Below are positions 15,728 through 23,037 of a stretch of DNA of 64,000 nt, in pieces. Source of the DNA: Actinoplanes sp. KI2 (lineage in GTDB: Bacteria; Actinomycetota; Actinomycetes; Mycobacteriales; Micromonosporaceae); the NCBI RefSeq assembly GCF_025630775.1, contig NZ_JAOSZE010000025.1, positions 1 to 64,000 on the forward strand, read 5' to 3'. The position numbers and the translations under genes were made by a program. The notes under the pieces were generated by a model. That model did no database searches. It saw nothing but the letters and a program-made list of their open reading frames with translations, and had not been told where the DNA came from. The stretch's first letter is position 1. Each line of letters begins with the position of its first letter.

Positions 15728-16183
15728 TTACTGGGTCACGAACGCCGTGTAGTACAGGTCCATGACCTCCTGCTTGCCGTCGACCGTGTACGCCTTCACC
15801 ACCTTGTCGAGCAGCTCGGCCTTGATCGCCTCGCGGCCGTTCTCGGTGGAGAGCTCGGCCACCGACCTGCCGGTGTACTCATCGATCGCCAACTCGATCG
15901 CCTCGGCGGTGCTGACCGCCTCGGTGCCGGTGTCGGCCGTCTGCTGGATGGCGAACCTCAGCTTGAGGTAGTGCGCGTCGGCCAGGTTGACGGTCAGGGC
16001 GTCGTCGATGGGCGTGACGATGCCCTTCTTGGGCGCCGCCGACGCCGCCGACTTGTTGCTCTTCATCATGAAGAACGCCCCGCCGCCACCGCCGAGCAGC
16101 ACGGCCACCGCCACAATGATGATCATCATCATGGTCTTGTTCGACTTCTTCGGCGCGTCGGCGCCCTCTCGCTCGTCAGACAT
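15728..16183 (-). CDS. fliL: FliL, stator-associated membrane protein
   Basis: A 151-residue protein with a short cytoplasmic N-terminus, one membrane helix (TMMMIIIVAVAVLLGGGGGAF), and a periplasmic domain containing DALTVNLADAHYLKLRFAIQ, the typical FliL pattern. FliL rings surround MotB and tune stator activity. The gene follows motB by 12 bases and is the last gene before the hairpin at 15682-15713, so it probably shares a transcript with flbD, motA and motB. Confidence 0.93.
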   Translation of the reverse strand: MSDEREGADAPKKSNKTMMMIIIVAVAVLLGGGGGAFFMMKSNKSAASAAPKKGIVTPIDDALTVNLADAHYLKLRFAIQQTADTGTEAVSTAEAIELAIDEYTGRSVAELSTENGREAIKAELLDKVVKAYTVDGKQEVMDLYYTAFVTQ

Positions 16184-16195
16184 CGAATGCCCCCG

Positions 16196-17251
16196 TCAGT
16201 CGGTCGTGGTTGTGGTCGTGGAGTTGGGCGTGCTGGTGGAACCGGGCGTGCCGGTGGAACTGGTCCCGTTCGCCGCGGCCGCCGCCTTCGCGAGCGCCTC
16301 GGCCTGGGCCGTGGTCTGACCGGTGTGCAGCTTGGCGTCCGCGCCGGCCGCGGCCGGCAGCAGCGCCGCCTGGTCGGGCGGGAGCGTGGTGAGGACGACG
16401 ACGTCCACCCGCCGGTTCATCGTGATCGACCGCGGGTCAGCCGGGTCGATCAGCGGCTTGGTGTCGGAGAAGCCGACCGCGCTGAGCCGGCCCTTCGCGA
16501 TGCCGTGCCCGGCGAGGTACCGGACCGTGGTGGAGGCCCGGGCCGCCGACAGCTCCCAGCCGCTGGGGTAGTACGTGGTCACGGCCTTGAGCTGGTTGGT
16601 GTTGCCGTCGACCTCGATGTTGTTCTTGATCTTGGTCAGCGTCGGCGCCAGCGCGTCGAGGATCTTCCGGCCGCCGGCCTGCAGGTCGGCCCGGTTACCG
16701 TCGAACACGATCTCGTTGGTGACGATGGTGACCACCAGGCCACGCCGGTCGATGGTGAACTGCACCGCGTTCAGCAGCTTCGCCTTGGCCAGCGCGTCGG
16801 ACAGCTTGTTCTCGAGCTTCTTGAGGTTCTCCGCCTCCTTGACCGCCGCCTGGGCGTTCTTGGAAGCCTGGTACCGCTCGTTGGCCTTGATGGCGGCCTC
16901 GACCGCCGCCTTCTGCTTCTCGGTCATGTTCGAGGTGCCGGTCTTGCCATCGCCCGGGTTGGCACCCGGATCGATCCGCACGATCTCGGCCGACTGGCCG
17001 GCGCCGTCCAGCGCCGAGGTCTGGTCGGAGAAGACCGCGCTCTGCGAGCCGAACCCCGCGGACAGACCCGCGGCCAGCTCGGCGAACTTCTTCAGGTTGA
17101 CATCGGACATCGAGTAGAGCACCACGAAGAGCACGAACAGCAGGGTGAGCATGTCGGCGTACGACACGAGCCACCGCTCGTGGTTGACGTGCTCCTCGTG
17201 CTCCTCATGTCCGACTTTCCGGCGCTTGGTCCGGCCACGGCCAGAGCTCAT
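16196..17251 (-). CDS. motB: MotB, flagellar stator protein
   Basis: A 351-residue protein. After a charged N-terminus rich in His and Glu comes one membrane helix with the proton-carrying aspartate D33 in WLVSYADMLTLLFVL. The C-terminal OmpA-type domain (about 190-310) includes the peptidoglycan-binding stretch GWELSAARASTTVRYL and VGFSDTKPL. The tail is Ser/Thr-rich. With MotA it forms the proton channel anchored to the wall. The Asp and the absence of sodium-type features suggest proton drive. It follows motA by three bases. Confidence 0.95.
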   Translation of the reverse strand: MSSGRGRTKRRKVGHEEHEEHVNHERWLVSYADMLTLLFVLFVVLYSMSDVNLKKFAELAAGLSAGFGSQSAVFSDQTSALDGAGQSAEIVRIDPGANPGDGKTGTSNMTEKQKAAVEAAIKANERYQASKNAQAAVKEAENLKKLENKLSDALAKAKLLNAVQFTIDRRGLVVTIVTNEIVFDGNRADLQAGGRKILDALAPTLTKIKNNIEVDGNTNQLKAVTTYYPSGWELSAARASTTVRYLAGHGIAKGRLSAVGFSDTKPLIDPADPRSITMNRRVDVVVLTTLPPDQAALLPAAAGADAKLHTGQTTAQAEALAKAAAAANGTSSTGTPGSTSTPNSTTTTTTD

Positions 17252-17254
17252 CGG

Positions 17255-18046
17255 TTACGCCGCCCTCTTGGTGCTCGCGGCTGCCTCGGCCTTCTTCGCC
17301 TCGTCCGGCGGGAGGAGGCTACGCAGCTTCTGGGCAACCAGACGCGGGTTCGAGCCGGCCTGGATCGCGAGTACGCCGTCGACCACCAGCTCCATCTCCT
17401 CCGCCTCGACCGCGCTGAGGCGCGCCAGGCGGGCGGCGATGGGCAGCCAGATCAGGTTCGCGCTCAGCACGCCCCAGAGGGTCGCGACGAACGCCGCGGA
17501 GATGGACTCGCCGAGGCCCTCGGGGTGCGCCAGGTTCGCCAGCACGTGGACCAGGCCCATGACCGTGCCGATGATGCCGATCGTCGGGGCGTAGCCGCCC
17601 ATGTTCTCGAACAGCTTCGAGCCGGCCTTGTCAGCCTTCTTCTTGGCCGCGATCTCGGCGTGGAGGATGTCGTGCAGCTCCTCCGGGTCGGTGCCGTCGA
17701 TCGCGAGCTGCAGGCCGCGCTTGAGGAACGGGTGCTCGACCGTCTTGACGGCGTCCTCGAGGGCCAGCAGGCCCTCGCGGCGGGCCCGCTCGGCCAGCTT
17801 GACGATGTTGTCGACGAGCGTGGTCGGCGGCGTCACCTTGGCCAGGAACGCCTTCTGCAGCTGCTTGCCGATGCCGGTCGCGTCCTTGAGCACGCCGCCG
17901 GCCATACCGGCCGCGAACGCGCCACCGAACACCAGAAGCATCGAGGGGATCAGGATGATCGAGGACGGCGATCCACCCTCCAAGATCTGGACGGTGAAGA
18001 CGATCGCCAAGGAGGCGACCACACCGACGATGGTGGAGATGTCCAT
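17255..18046 (-). CDS. motA: MotA, flagellar stator protein
   Basis: A 263-residue membrane protein with four hydrophobic segments. The cytoplasmic loop between helices two and three is charged (LAERARREGLLALEDAVK), where MotA meets FliG. The third and fourth helix region has GGYAPTIGIIGTVMGLVHVL, a strong MotA signature. It shares one base with the flbD stop (TGATG), so translation is coupled. It works with MotB as the proton-conducting stator. Confidence 0.96.
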   Translation of the reverse strand: MDISTIVGVVASLAIVFTVQILEGGSPSSIILIPSMLLVFGGAFAAGMAGGVLKDATGIGKQLQKAFLAKVTPPTTLVDNIVKLAERARREGLLALEDAVKTVEHPFLKRGLQLAIDGTDPEELHDILHAEIAAKKKADKAGSKLFENMGGYAPTIGIIGTVMGLVHVLANLAHPEGLGESISAAFVATLWGVLSANLIWLPIAARLARLSAVEAEEMELVVDGVLAIQAGSNPRLVAQKLRSLLPPDEAKKAEAAASTKRAA

Positions 18047-18327
18047 CAGCGTTCCTTCCGGTGCAGCGGGAGCACCTTGGCGTCCTGGTCGTCTTCATCG
18101 GAAGACTGGGCGTTGGCCGGCGGCTCGGCCTCCATGCGGCTCGCCTGGGCGATCAGCGAGGCGCGGTAGTGGCGTACCGAGTCGATGAACTCGGGCACGG
18201 ACTCGGCGATGACGTACTTGGTGCCGTCCACCAGCGTGACGACCGTGTCCGGCGTGCAGTCGACACGCTCGACCAGGTCCGGGTTCAGGGCGAACACTGC
18301 ACCGTTGATGCGGGTTACGAGGATCAC
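18046..18327 (-). CDS. flbD: FlbD (SwrD-type) flagellar protein
   Basis: A 93-residue protein starting at GTG. The opening MILVTRINGAVFALNPDLVE and the following VVTLVDGTKYVIAESV are the standard FlbD pattern. In Bacillus the homologue SwrD raises motor power and is encoded next to the stator genes, as here. A charged tail of about 25 residues is added. It is the first gene of the flbD-motA-motB-fliL group, behind a FliA-type promoter with a leader of about 60 bases. Confidence 0.93.
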   Translation of the reverse strand: MILVTRINGAVFALNPDLVERVDCTPDTVVTLVDGTKYVIAESVPEFIDSVRHYRASLIAQASRMEAEPPANAQSSDEDDQDAKVLPLHRKER

Positions 18328-18395
18328 TTACATCCGTCCTTGGCTGGTGGTGGTCCTGGGCTGGTGGGGCCGTCCGTGTGCCCCTGTCCCCCGAA

Positions 18396-18423
18396 CAATC
18401 GGCTGCTCGACCTTGCGCATGAG
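18396..18423 (-). promoter_or_regulatory. FliA-type promoter of flbD-motA-motB-fliL
   Basis: On the minus strand: CTCA (18423-18420), 16 bases, GCCGATTG (18403-18396), in the 161-base gap between flgE and flbD. It is the best match in the window to a FliA/WhiG-family promoter. Confidence 0.75.
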
Positions 18424-18430
18424 ATGCGGC

Positions 18431-18448
18431 CGGTCGCGTTACGGGTGC
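18431..18448 (-). promoter_or_regulatory. TcrA-box-like direct repeat upstream of the flbD promoter
   Basis: On the minus strand: GCACCCG, TAAC, GCGACCG. This fits the TcrA consensus I recall, GCA(A/C)CCG-N4-GCA(A/C)CCG, with one mismatch. It lies seven bases upstream of the -35-like CTCA, a sensible site for an activator. Confidence 0.5.
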
Positions 18449-18488
18449 AGCCGAACGGTCAAAAGGCGGCGGCCGGACTGCTCTTCTA

Positions 18489-19769
18489 TTAGCGCTTCAT
18501 GCTGACGAGTTCCTGGAGGATCTCGTCGGAGGTCGTGATGACGCGGGAGTTCGCCTGGAAACCGCGCTGCGCGATGACCAGGTTGGTGAACTCCTGAGCG
18601 AGATCGACGTTCGACATCTCCACCGCGCCGCTGATGATCGAACCCATGCCCCCGGCGCCGGCCTGGCCGACCTGCGCGTACCCCGAGTTGACCGTGGAGC
18701 GGTAATTCGAGTCGCCGGTCTTCTCGAGGCCGTTGGGGTTCGTGAAGGTCGCCAGCGCGAGCTGACCGAGAACCATCTTCTGACCGTTGCTGTACACGCC
18801 GACAAGCTGGCCGGTGTCCGAGACGTTGTAGGACAGCGAGGTCAGCGCGCCGGCCGACTGGCCGTCGGTGGTGAACACCCGGGCGTCGCTCTGACCGGAG
18901 TACATCGTCATGTCGGTGACATCGAGGGTGAGCTGGTTGGGCGCCGCTCCGAAGGTCATCAAGTCCCGGCCGTTGGTGTGCGACAGCCCCGCCGGGGGCG
19001 GAGGCGTCTGGTCGACCGTGCCATTAAGGAACGGCAAGGTCAGCGTGCCGCCGATCGGGGTGACCCCGTCCGAGTCGATCAGGTCAACCGACCATTGCGG
19101 GCTGGATGTCGTCGCGGGCGGCGCGGGATAGTTGTTGGTGAACTTGGCGGTAACCGTCCGGGTCGCACCCGTCGCGTCGAAGACCTTGACCGGAATCGTC
19201 GTGCTGTACGAGGTGACCAGCGGGTCCGGGTCCCGGTCGCTGGTCAGGTTGCCCCGGAGCGTGACCTTCGAGGTCGCCGCAGGCGGGACCGTGCTACCCA
19301 GCGGCATCTTGATGTCGCCGGGCTGGCCGGCGGCGTTGACCACGCCGTTGACCGCGTTCCAGCCCTGCACCGGCTTGCCGTCCGCGGTGACCAGGGTGCC
19401 GTTCGCGTCGAAGGAGAACGAGCCGGCCCGGGTGTAGAGGTCCTCGCCACCGCTGCGGACGACGAAGAAGCCGTCACCCGAGATCATCATGTCGCCGGAC
19501 CGGCCGGTGGTCTGGGTGGAGCCCTGCGCCCAGTTGGAGACGATGCCCGCGGTGCGCACGCCGAGGCCGATCTGCGCCGGGTTGGTGCCGCCCCCGCCGT
19601 TCTGCGGAGCGCCGGCCGAGCCGATCATCTGGCTGAGCGTGTCCTGGAACTGCACGGAGCTGGCCTTGTAGCCGACCGTGTTGACGTTCGCGATGTTGTT
19701 GCCGGTGACATCCATCATCTGCTGGTGGGCGCGCAGACCGCTGATGCCGGAGTACAGAGAACGGAGCAT
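18489..19769 (-). CDS. flgE: FlgE, flagellar hook protein
   Basis: A 426-residue protein. The N-terminal rod-like motif MLRSLYSGISGLRAHQQMMD with GNNIANVNTVGYK, and the C-terminal SNVDLAQEFTNLVIAQRGFQ with SRVITTSDEILQ, are diagnostic of the hook/rod family. The variable middle is consistent with FlgE. Subunits polymerise into the hook under the FlgD cap. Start ATG with AAAGGAAAG upstream. It follows flgD after 82 bases that contain a hairpin. Confidence 0.96.
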   Translation of the reverse strand: MLRSLYSGISGLRAHQQMMDVTGNNIANVNTVGYKASSVQFQDTLSQMIGSAGAPQNGGGGTNPAQIGLGVRTAGIVSNWAQGSTQTTGRSGDMMISGDGFFVVRSGGEDLYTRAGSFSFDANGTLVTADGKPVQGWNAVNGVVNAAGQPGDIKMPLGSTVPPAATSKVTLRGNLTSDRDPDPLVTSYSTTIPVKVFDATGATRTVTAKFTNNYPAPPATTSSPQWSVDLIDSDGVTPIGGTLTLPFLNGTVDQTPPPPAGLSHTNGRDLMTFGAAPNQLTLDVTDMTMYSGQSDARVFTTDGQSAGALTSLSYNVSDTGQLVGVYSNGQKMVLGQLALATFTNPNGLEKTGDSNYRSTVNSGYAQVGQAGAGGMGSIISGAVEMSNVDLAQEFTNLVIAQRGFQANSRVITTSDEILQELVSMKR

Positions 19770-19820
19770 TTACTTTCCTTTGCGGGTCGGGGAACACGGG
19801 ATTGGCGGTCGCGGGACCGT

Positions 19821-19854
19821 TAGTCGGACTGACGCTTGTGGTGCTGTCCGACTA
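19821..19854 (-). other. Hairpin at the flgD-flgE junction
   Basis: TAGTCGGAC and GTCCGACTA form a perfect 9-bp stem with a 16-base loop. It begins at the flgD stop codon. There is no T-tract, so it may protect or process the message instead of ending it, perhaps letting flgE outnumber flgD. Confidence 0.5.
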
Positions 19855-20289
19855 GGGGGCCACCGAACCGGTCGAACCGGTCCTCGTGGCGGTCGAAAGG
19901 ACTTCCGTGACCTTGGACAGCTGCACATCCGTGTTCCCGATCCGGAGGATCGGTTCGCTGTCTCCGTTGAGCTTGGCGGCCGAGACGACACCCGACTGGC
20001 TGACGCCGTTCTCGTCCATGTACGTGACACTGTTGCCGACCAGTCCGCTCACCTGGGTGAGGCGTTGCGACTTGAGCAGGTCGGCGATGTCGGCGAGCTT
20101 CTCGACCTGGGTGAACTGGGCGGTCTGCGCCAGGAACTGGGTCGAGTCGGCGGGGTTGCTCGGGTCCTGATACTTGAGCTGAGCCACGAGCAGCTTGAGG
20201 AAGGTGTCCTTGTCCCCGAGCTCCTTGCTCTTGTCAGCGATGCTGGTCGAGGGCGTGGCGCCGGTCGCACCGGAAATCGGCGAGGTCAT
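19852..20289 (-). CDS. flgD: FlgD, hook-capping protein
   Basis: A 145-residue protein, short for FlgD. The start is ATG at 20289 with AGGAGA seven bases upstream; the open frame extends further but that part looks non-coding. The N-terminal signature KDTFLKLLVAQLKYQDPSNP is clear, followed by FLAQTAQFTQVEKLADI. The C-terminal part is a single small domain instead of the two of enteric FlgD, so this is a core-only form. FlgD caps the growing hook while FlgE is added. Confidence 0.93.
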   Translation of the reverse strand: MTSPISGATGATPSTSIADKSKELGDKDTFLKLLVAQLKYQDPSNPADSTQFLAQTAQFTQVEKLADIADLLKSQRLTQVSGLVGNSVTYMDENGVSQSGVVSAAKLNGDSEPILRIGNTDVQLSKVTEVLSTATRTGSTGSVAP

Positions 20290-20328
20290 TGACTTCTCCT
20301 GTCCGTTGGCTTTGCTCGACCTAACGTT

Positions 20329-20373
20329 CGACCACCCCACGTTTTTGCTTAGCCACAACCTTCCGACCACCCC
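20329..20373 (-). promoter_or_regulatory. Direct repeat upstream of flgD
   Basis: GGGGTGGTCG occurs twice on the minus strand, 35 bases apart (20373-20364 and 20338-20329), within the 114 bases between the upstream terminator and flgD. It is a possible activator site for the flgD-flgE transcript. I found no clear FliA-type promoter here. Confidence 0.35.
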
Positions 20374-20401
20374 GCCCACCACCCAAAAGCGGACTGAAGG
20401 C

Positions 20402-20438
20402 AAAAATTCGCGGGCCCGCCGTGGAGGCGGACCCGCGA
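20402..20438 (-). terminator. Terminator of the chemotaxis operon
   Basis: On the minus strand, TCGCGGGTCCGCC, five-base loop, GGCGGGCCCGCGA (13-bp stem, one wobble), followed by ATTTTTG. This is a textbook Rho-independent terminator 22 bases after the last chemotaxis gene. Confidence 0.88.
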
Positions 20439-20460
20439 TAGGTACGAAAGATGCGCTCGA

Positions 20461-20946
20461 TCAGAACGCGAGCGCGAGGCTGAATTTGCCCCCGCCGTAC
20501 CGGTTGATCTCGACGGCGATGTCAATCCGGCGGCCCAGCGCCAACAGGTAGGCCCGGGCATCCTCGGGCAGCTCGTCACCGGGATACACCACCTGGTACA
20601 GCTTGATGTGCGGTCCACCCTTCCGGTTGAGCAGGCTCGTCAGGACGTTGCACAGCTCGAAGACGTTCTCGGCGAGGTTCGGGAAGAGCTGCTCCTCGTC
20701 GATGCTGTCCTCGGCCGCGCCGGCCGGTAGCAGGCCGAGCGCGGCGCCCGCGTTGGCCGCCAGCGACAGATCCATACCGAGTACGCCGTACGTCTTCAGC
20801 GAGTCGGTGAAGATCGCGACCGTGGCCGTGGGGAGCTCCTCGGCGGAGATCGGCTCGCCGGGACCGACGGTCACCTCGCGGCCGAGCAGATCCTCGAAGA
20901 GGTTACGAACGGCCAAAGTGCCAGGAAGAACCGATACATCGGACAT
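20461..20946 (-). CDS. CheX/CheC-like protein, last gene of the chemotaxis operon
   Basis: A 161-residue protein starting at ATG 20946. Its order of strands and helices resembles CheX/CheC: a middle strand pair with GVLGMDLSLAANAGAALGL, then a helix FPNLAENVFELCNVLTSLLN whose ELCN fits the ExxN phosphatase motif of CheC/CheX/CheZ-type proteins. A role in dephosphorylating CheY-P is plausible, but the family call is weak. It follows the second cheY by seven bases and is directly upstream of the operon terminator. It could also be a regulator of flgD-flgE or a structural C-ring partner. Confidence 0.5.
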   Translation of the reverse strand: MSDVSVLPGTLAVRNLFEDLLGREVTVGPGEPISAEELPTATVAIFTDSLKTYGVLGMDLSLAANAGAALGLLPAGAAEDSIDEEQLFPNLAENVFELCNVLTSLLNRKGGPHIKLYQVVYPGDELPEDARAYLLALGRRIDIAVEINRYGGGKFSLALAF

Positions 20947-20953
20947 GACGCAA

Positions 20954-21316
20954 TCATCCCAGAATAGGAGAGAAGACCTCATCGAATCGCTCAGGCGAGA
21001 ACGGCTTGACGATGAAGAAGAGGGCGCCGGCGTGCGCGGCCTGGTCCTTCATCTCGGGCGTGCTCTCCGAGGTCACGAAGCCGAACTTGACCTCGTTGCC
21101 CGCCGCGCGCAACTGCCGGAGCAGCTCCATGCCGTTCATCTCCGGCATGTTCCAGTCCGACAGGATCAGATCCGGCTTCTCTGCCTTGGCCAGATCCAAC
21201 GCTTCGCGCCCGTTCGAGGCTTCGATCAGAGAGTGCTCGCCGAAACCAGCCTGACGCAGGGTCCGCACCACGATCTGACGCATGACCCTGCTGTCGTCGG
21301 CGATGAGGATCTTCAT
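20954..21316 (-). CDS. cheY: CheY-type response regulator (second copy)
   Basis: A 120-residue single receiver domain with the acidic pair in ILIADDSRVMRQIV, the phosphorylated Asp in LILSDWNMPEMNG, the Thr/Ser in GFVTSES and the Lys in FFIVKPFS. It overlaps the CheX-like gene upstream by four bases. It differs clearly from the other CheY in this operon, so the two may have separate jobs, one driving the motor and one acting as a phosphate sink. FliM here lacks its usual CheY-binding peptide, so the motor contact must differ from the standard one. Confidence 0.93.
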   Translation of the reverse strand: MKILIADDSRVMRQIVVRTLRQAGFGEHSLIEASNGREALDLAKAEKPDLILSDWNMPEMNGMELLRQLRAAGNEVKFGFVTSESTPEMKDQAAHAGALFFIVKPFSPERFDEVFSPILG

Positions 21317-21801
21317 GCGCCGCCCTCCCCGCTGCCGCCCGGGCCGCTGTGCCAGACGGAGATCGAGATGGGTTCACCGTCCCAGAGGCCGTAGACGCCG
21401 CTGATCCGCTCGGTGTTCGGGAACCGCGCGGTGGATTCCGGAGCGAGCGTCACCTGGGGCAGGGAGAGAAGAGCGCCGTGCGGCAGCATCGCCTTCACGT
21501 TGCCGCCGACGATGTTCGCGAGTTCGCCCAGCGTGTCCTCGAGGTCCTCCGGGCTGACGTCGTCGATCTCCATGGCGAGGAAAGCGGCGGCGGCGCGGCG
21601 CGCGGCCTGCTTGGAACACGCATAGACGACGTGCCCGGTCCAAGATCCGGTGATGGAGACCGAGGAGTGCACCTCGGAGGGCTGATTCTCGTCATACGTC
21701 GGGATCAGCGGGCTGACGCCCTCCGGATCCAGGTATGACTCCCACACCTGTTCCACCATCTCGGCGAGATCGCTCTCGTTGACCTCGGCTTCGACGCTCA
21801 T
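21313..21801 (-). CDS. CheX-like chemotaxis phosphatase
   Basis: A 162-residue protein. The segment LEDTLGELANIVGGNVKAML matches the CheX/CheC catalytic helix, with ELAN as ExxN and the following GGNVK. Before it lies a strand GHVVYACSKQAARRAAAAFL, also family-typical. It should dephosphorylate CheY-P. It is placed between two cheY genes, sharing one base with the first stop and four bases with the second start, so all three are translationally linked. A Gly-rich tail ends the protein. Confidence 0.78.
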   Translation of the reverse strand: MSVEAEVNESDLAEMVEQVWESYLDPEGVSPLIPTYDENQPSEVHSSVSITGSWTGHVVYACSKQAARRAAAAFLAMEIDDVSPEDLEDTLGELANIVGGNVKAMLPHGALLSLPQVTLAPESTARFPNTERISGVYGLWDGEPISISVWHSGPGGSGEGGA

Positions 21802-22184
21802 CAGCTCGCTCCGGTCGAGACGAGGCCCAGCAGGGCCAGCTTTTCGATCATGGCGCCCTCGGTGAAGGGCTTGATCACGTACTCGTGAGCGCCCGCGGCG
21901 AGCGCCCGTACGATCTGGCTCTGCTCGCTCTCGGTGGTGACCATGACCAGCGTCATCTCGCGCAGGCGTGGGTCCGCCCGGACGTTGGTGACAAACTCGA
22001 GCCCGTTCATGTTGGGCATGTTCCAGTCGATGAGGGCCAGGTCGGGCACCTCTTCCATCTCGGCGAGCAGGTTGAGTGCCTCTTGGCCGTCACCTGCTTC
22101 CACCGCGTCGAAGTTGAGCTTGGTGACAATGCGCTTGAGGATCATGCGCATTGCGCGGGAGTCGTCGATCACCATGGCGCGCAT
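21801..22184 (-). CDS. cheY: CheY-type response regulator (first copy)
   Basis: A 127-residue receiver domain starting at ATG 22184. All key residues are present: acidic pair in MVIDDSRAMRMIL, phospho-Asp in LALIDWNMPNMNG, Thr in VMVTTES and Lys in YVIKPFT. A longer open frame extends into cheR but is not coding. It follows cheR after seven bases. It is the likely main output of CheA for motor control. Confidence 0.94.
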   Translation of the reverse strand: MRAMVIDDSRAMRMILKRIVTKLNFDAVEAGDGQEALNLLAEMEEVPDLALIDWNMPNMNGLEFVTNVRADPRLREMTLVMVTTESEQSQIVRALAAGAHEYVIKPFTEGAMIEKLALLGLVSTGAS

Positions 22185-22191
22185 CGCGGCC

Positions 22192-23037
22192 TCATCCCCT
22201 TCTCGGAGCGCCCACGGGCACCCCGGTACGTACTCGGTAGGCGGAGGTGCGGCCGGCGGCCACCCGCTCGTAGTTGTCATCGATGCCGATGGTCGTCTCG
22301 GCCGCACCGAGGAAGAGCCATCCGTCCGGCCGGAGCAGCTTCGCCACGTTCTGCAGCACGGTCCGTTTGGTCGCGACATCGAAGTAAATCAGTACATTAC
22401 GGAGGAAAATCACATCGAACGGCTGCATCGCCGGAAGCGGTGCAGTGAGGTTCATCAACTTGAACGACACGTTCTTGCGAAGCTGCGGAGCGACCCGCCA
22501 GTGCGCGCCGACCCGCTCGAAGTACTGCACCAGCTGAGTGGCCGGAAGGCCGCGGTTGACCTCGACCTGACTGTATTCCGCCGCCTCGGCCCGTTTGATC
22601 ATTTCGGTGGAGATGTCGGTCCCCACGATCTCGTAGGACCAGCCGGGCGGTAGCGCCTCCTGGAGCGTGATGGCGAGGCTGTACGCCTCCTGCCCGCTGG
22701 AGCTCGCACCCGACCAGAACCGGACCGTTCGACTCGCCGAGCGCGACTTGACCAACTCCGGCAAGATCACGTCGGTGAGCGCGGTGAACGGCTCCCGATC
22801 TCGGAACCACGAGGTCTCGTTGGTGGTCAGCGCGTCAATGATCTTGCGCTGATGTCCCGGGTTCGGCCGGCGCTGCAGCTCGCCCAGGAACTCGTTGACA
22901 TTGGCCGCGCCGACCGCCCGGGCGACCGGGATGAGCCGCGCCTCGACCAGGTACTCCTTGCCCGGCGCCAGGACGATCGAGGCTTCCTTCCGGACGAGCG
23001 TCGAGACGAAGGCGAACTCGGTCTGGGAAAGGGTCAT
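22192..23037 (-). CDS. cheR: CheR, chemoreceptor methyltransferase
   Basis: A 281-residue protein with the CheR N-terminal helical domain (about 1-80, including TTNETSWFRDREPF) and the SAM-binding methyltransferase domain (RFWSGASSSGQEAYSLA, then FDVIFLRNVLIYFD). It methylates glutamates on chemoreceptors, opposing CheB. It overlaps cheB by ATGA. No chemoreceptor gene is in this window, so its substrates are encoded elsewhere. Confidence 0.96.
   Translation of the reverse strand: MTLSQTEFAFVSTLVRKEASIVLAPGKEYLVEARLIPVARAVGAANVNEFLGELQRRPNPGHQRKIIDALTTNETSWFRDREPFTALTDVILPELVKSRSASRTVRFWSGASSSGQEAYSLAITLQEALPPGWSYEIVGTDISTEMIKRAEAAEYSQVEVNRGLPATQLVQYFERVGAHWRVAPQLRKNVSFKLMNLTAPLPAMQPFDVIFLRNVLIYFDVATKRTVLQNVAKLLRPDGWLFLGAAETTIGIDDNYERVAAGRTSAYRVRTGVPVGAPRRG

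Noticed and set aside
15719..18169. An 816-codon open frame opposite fliL-motB-motA
   Set aside because: Antisense shadow of three clear genes with promoters, overlaps and signatures of their own.
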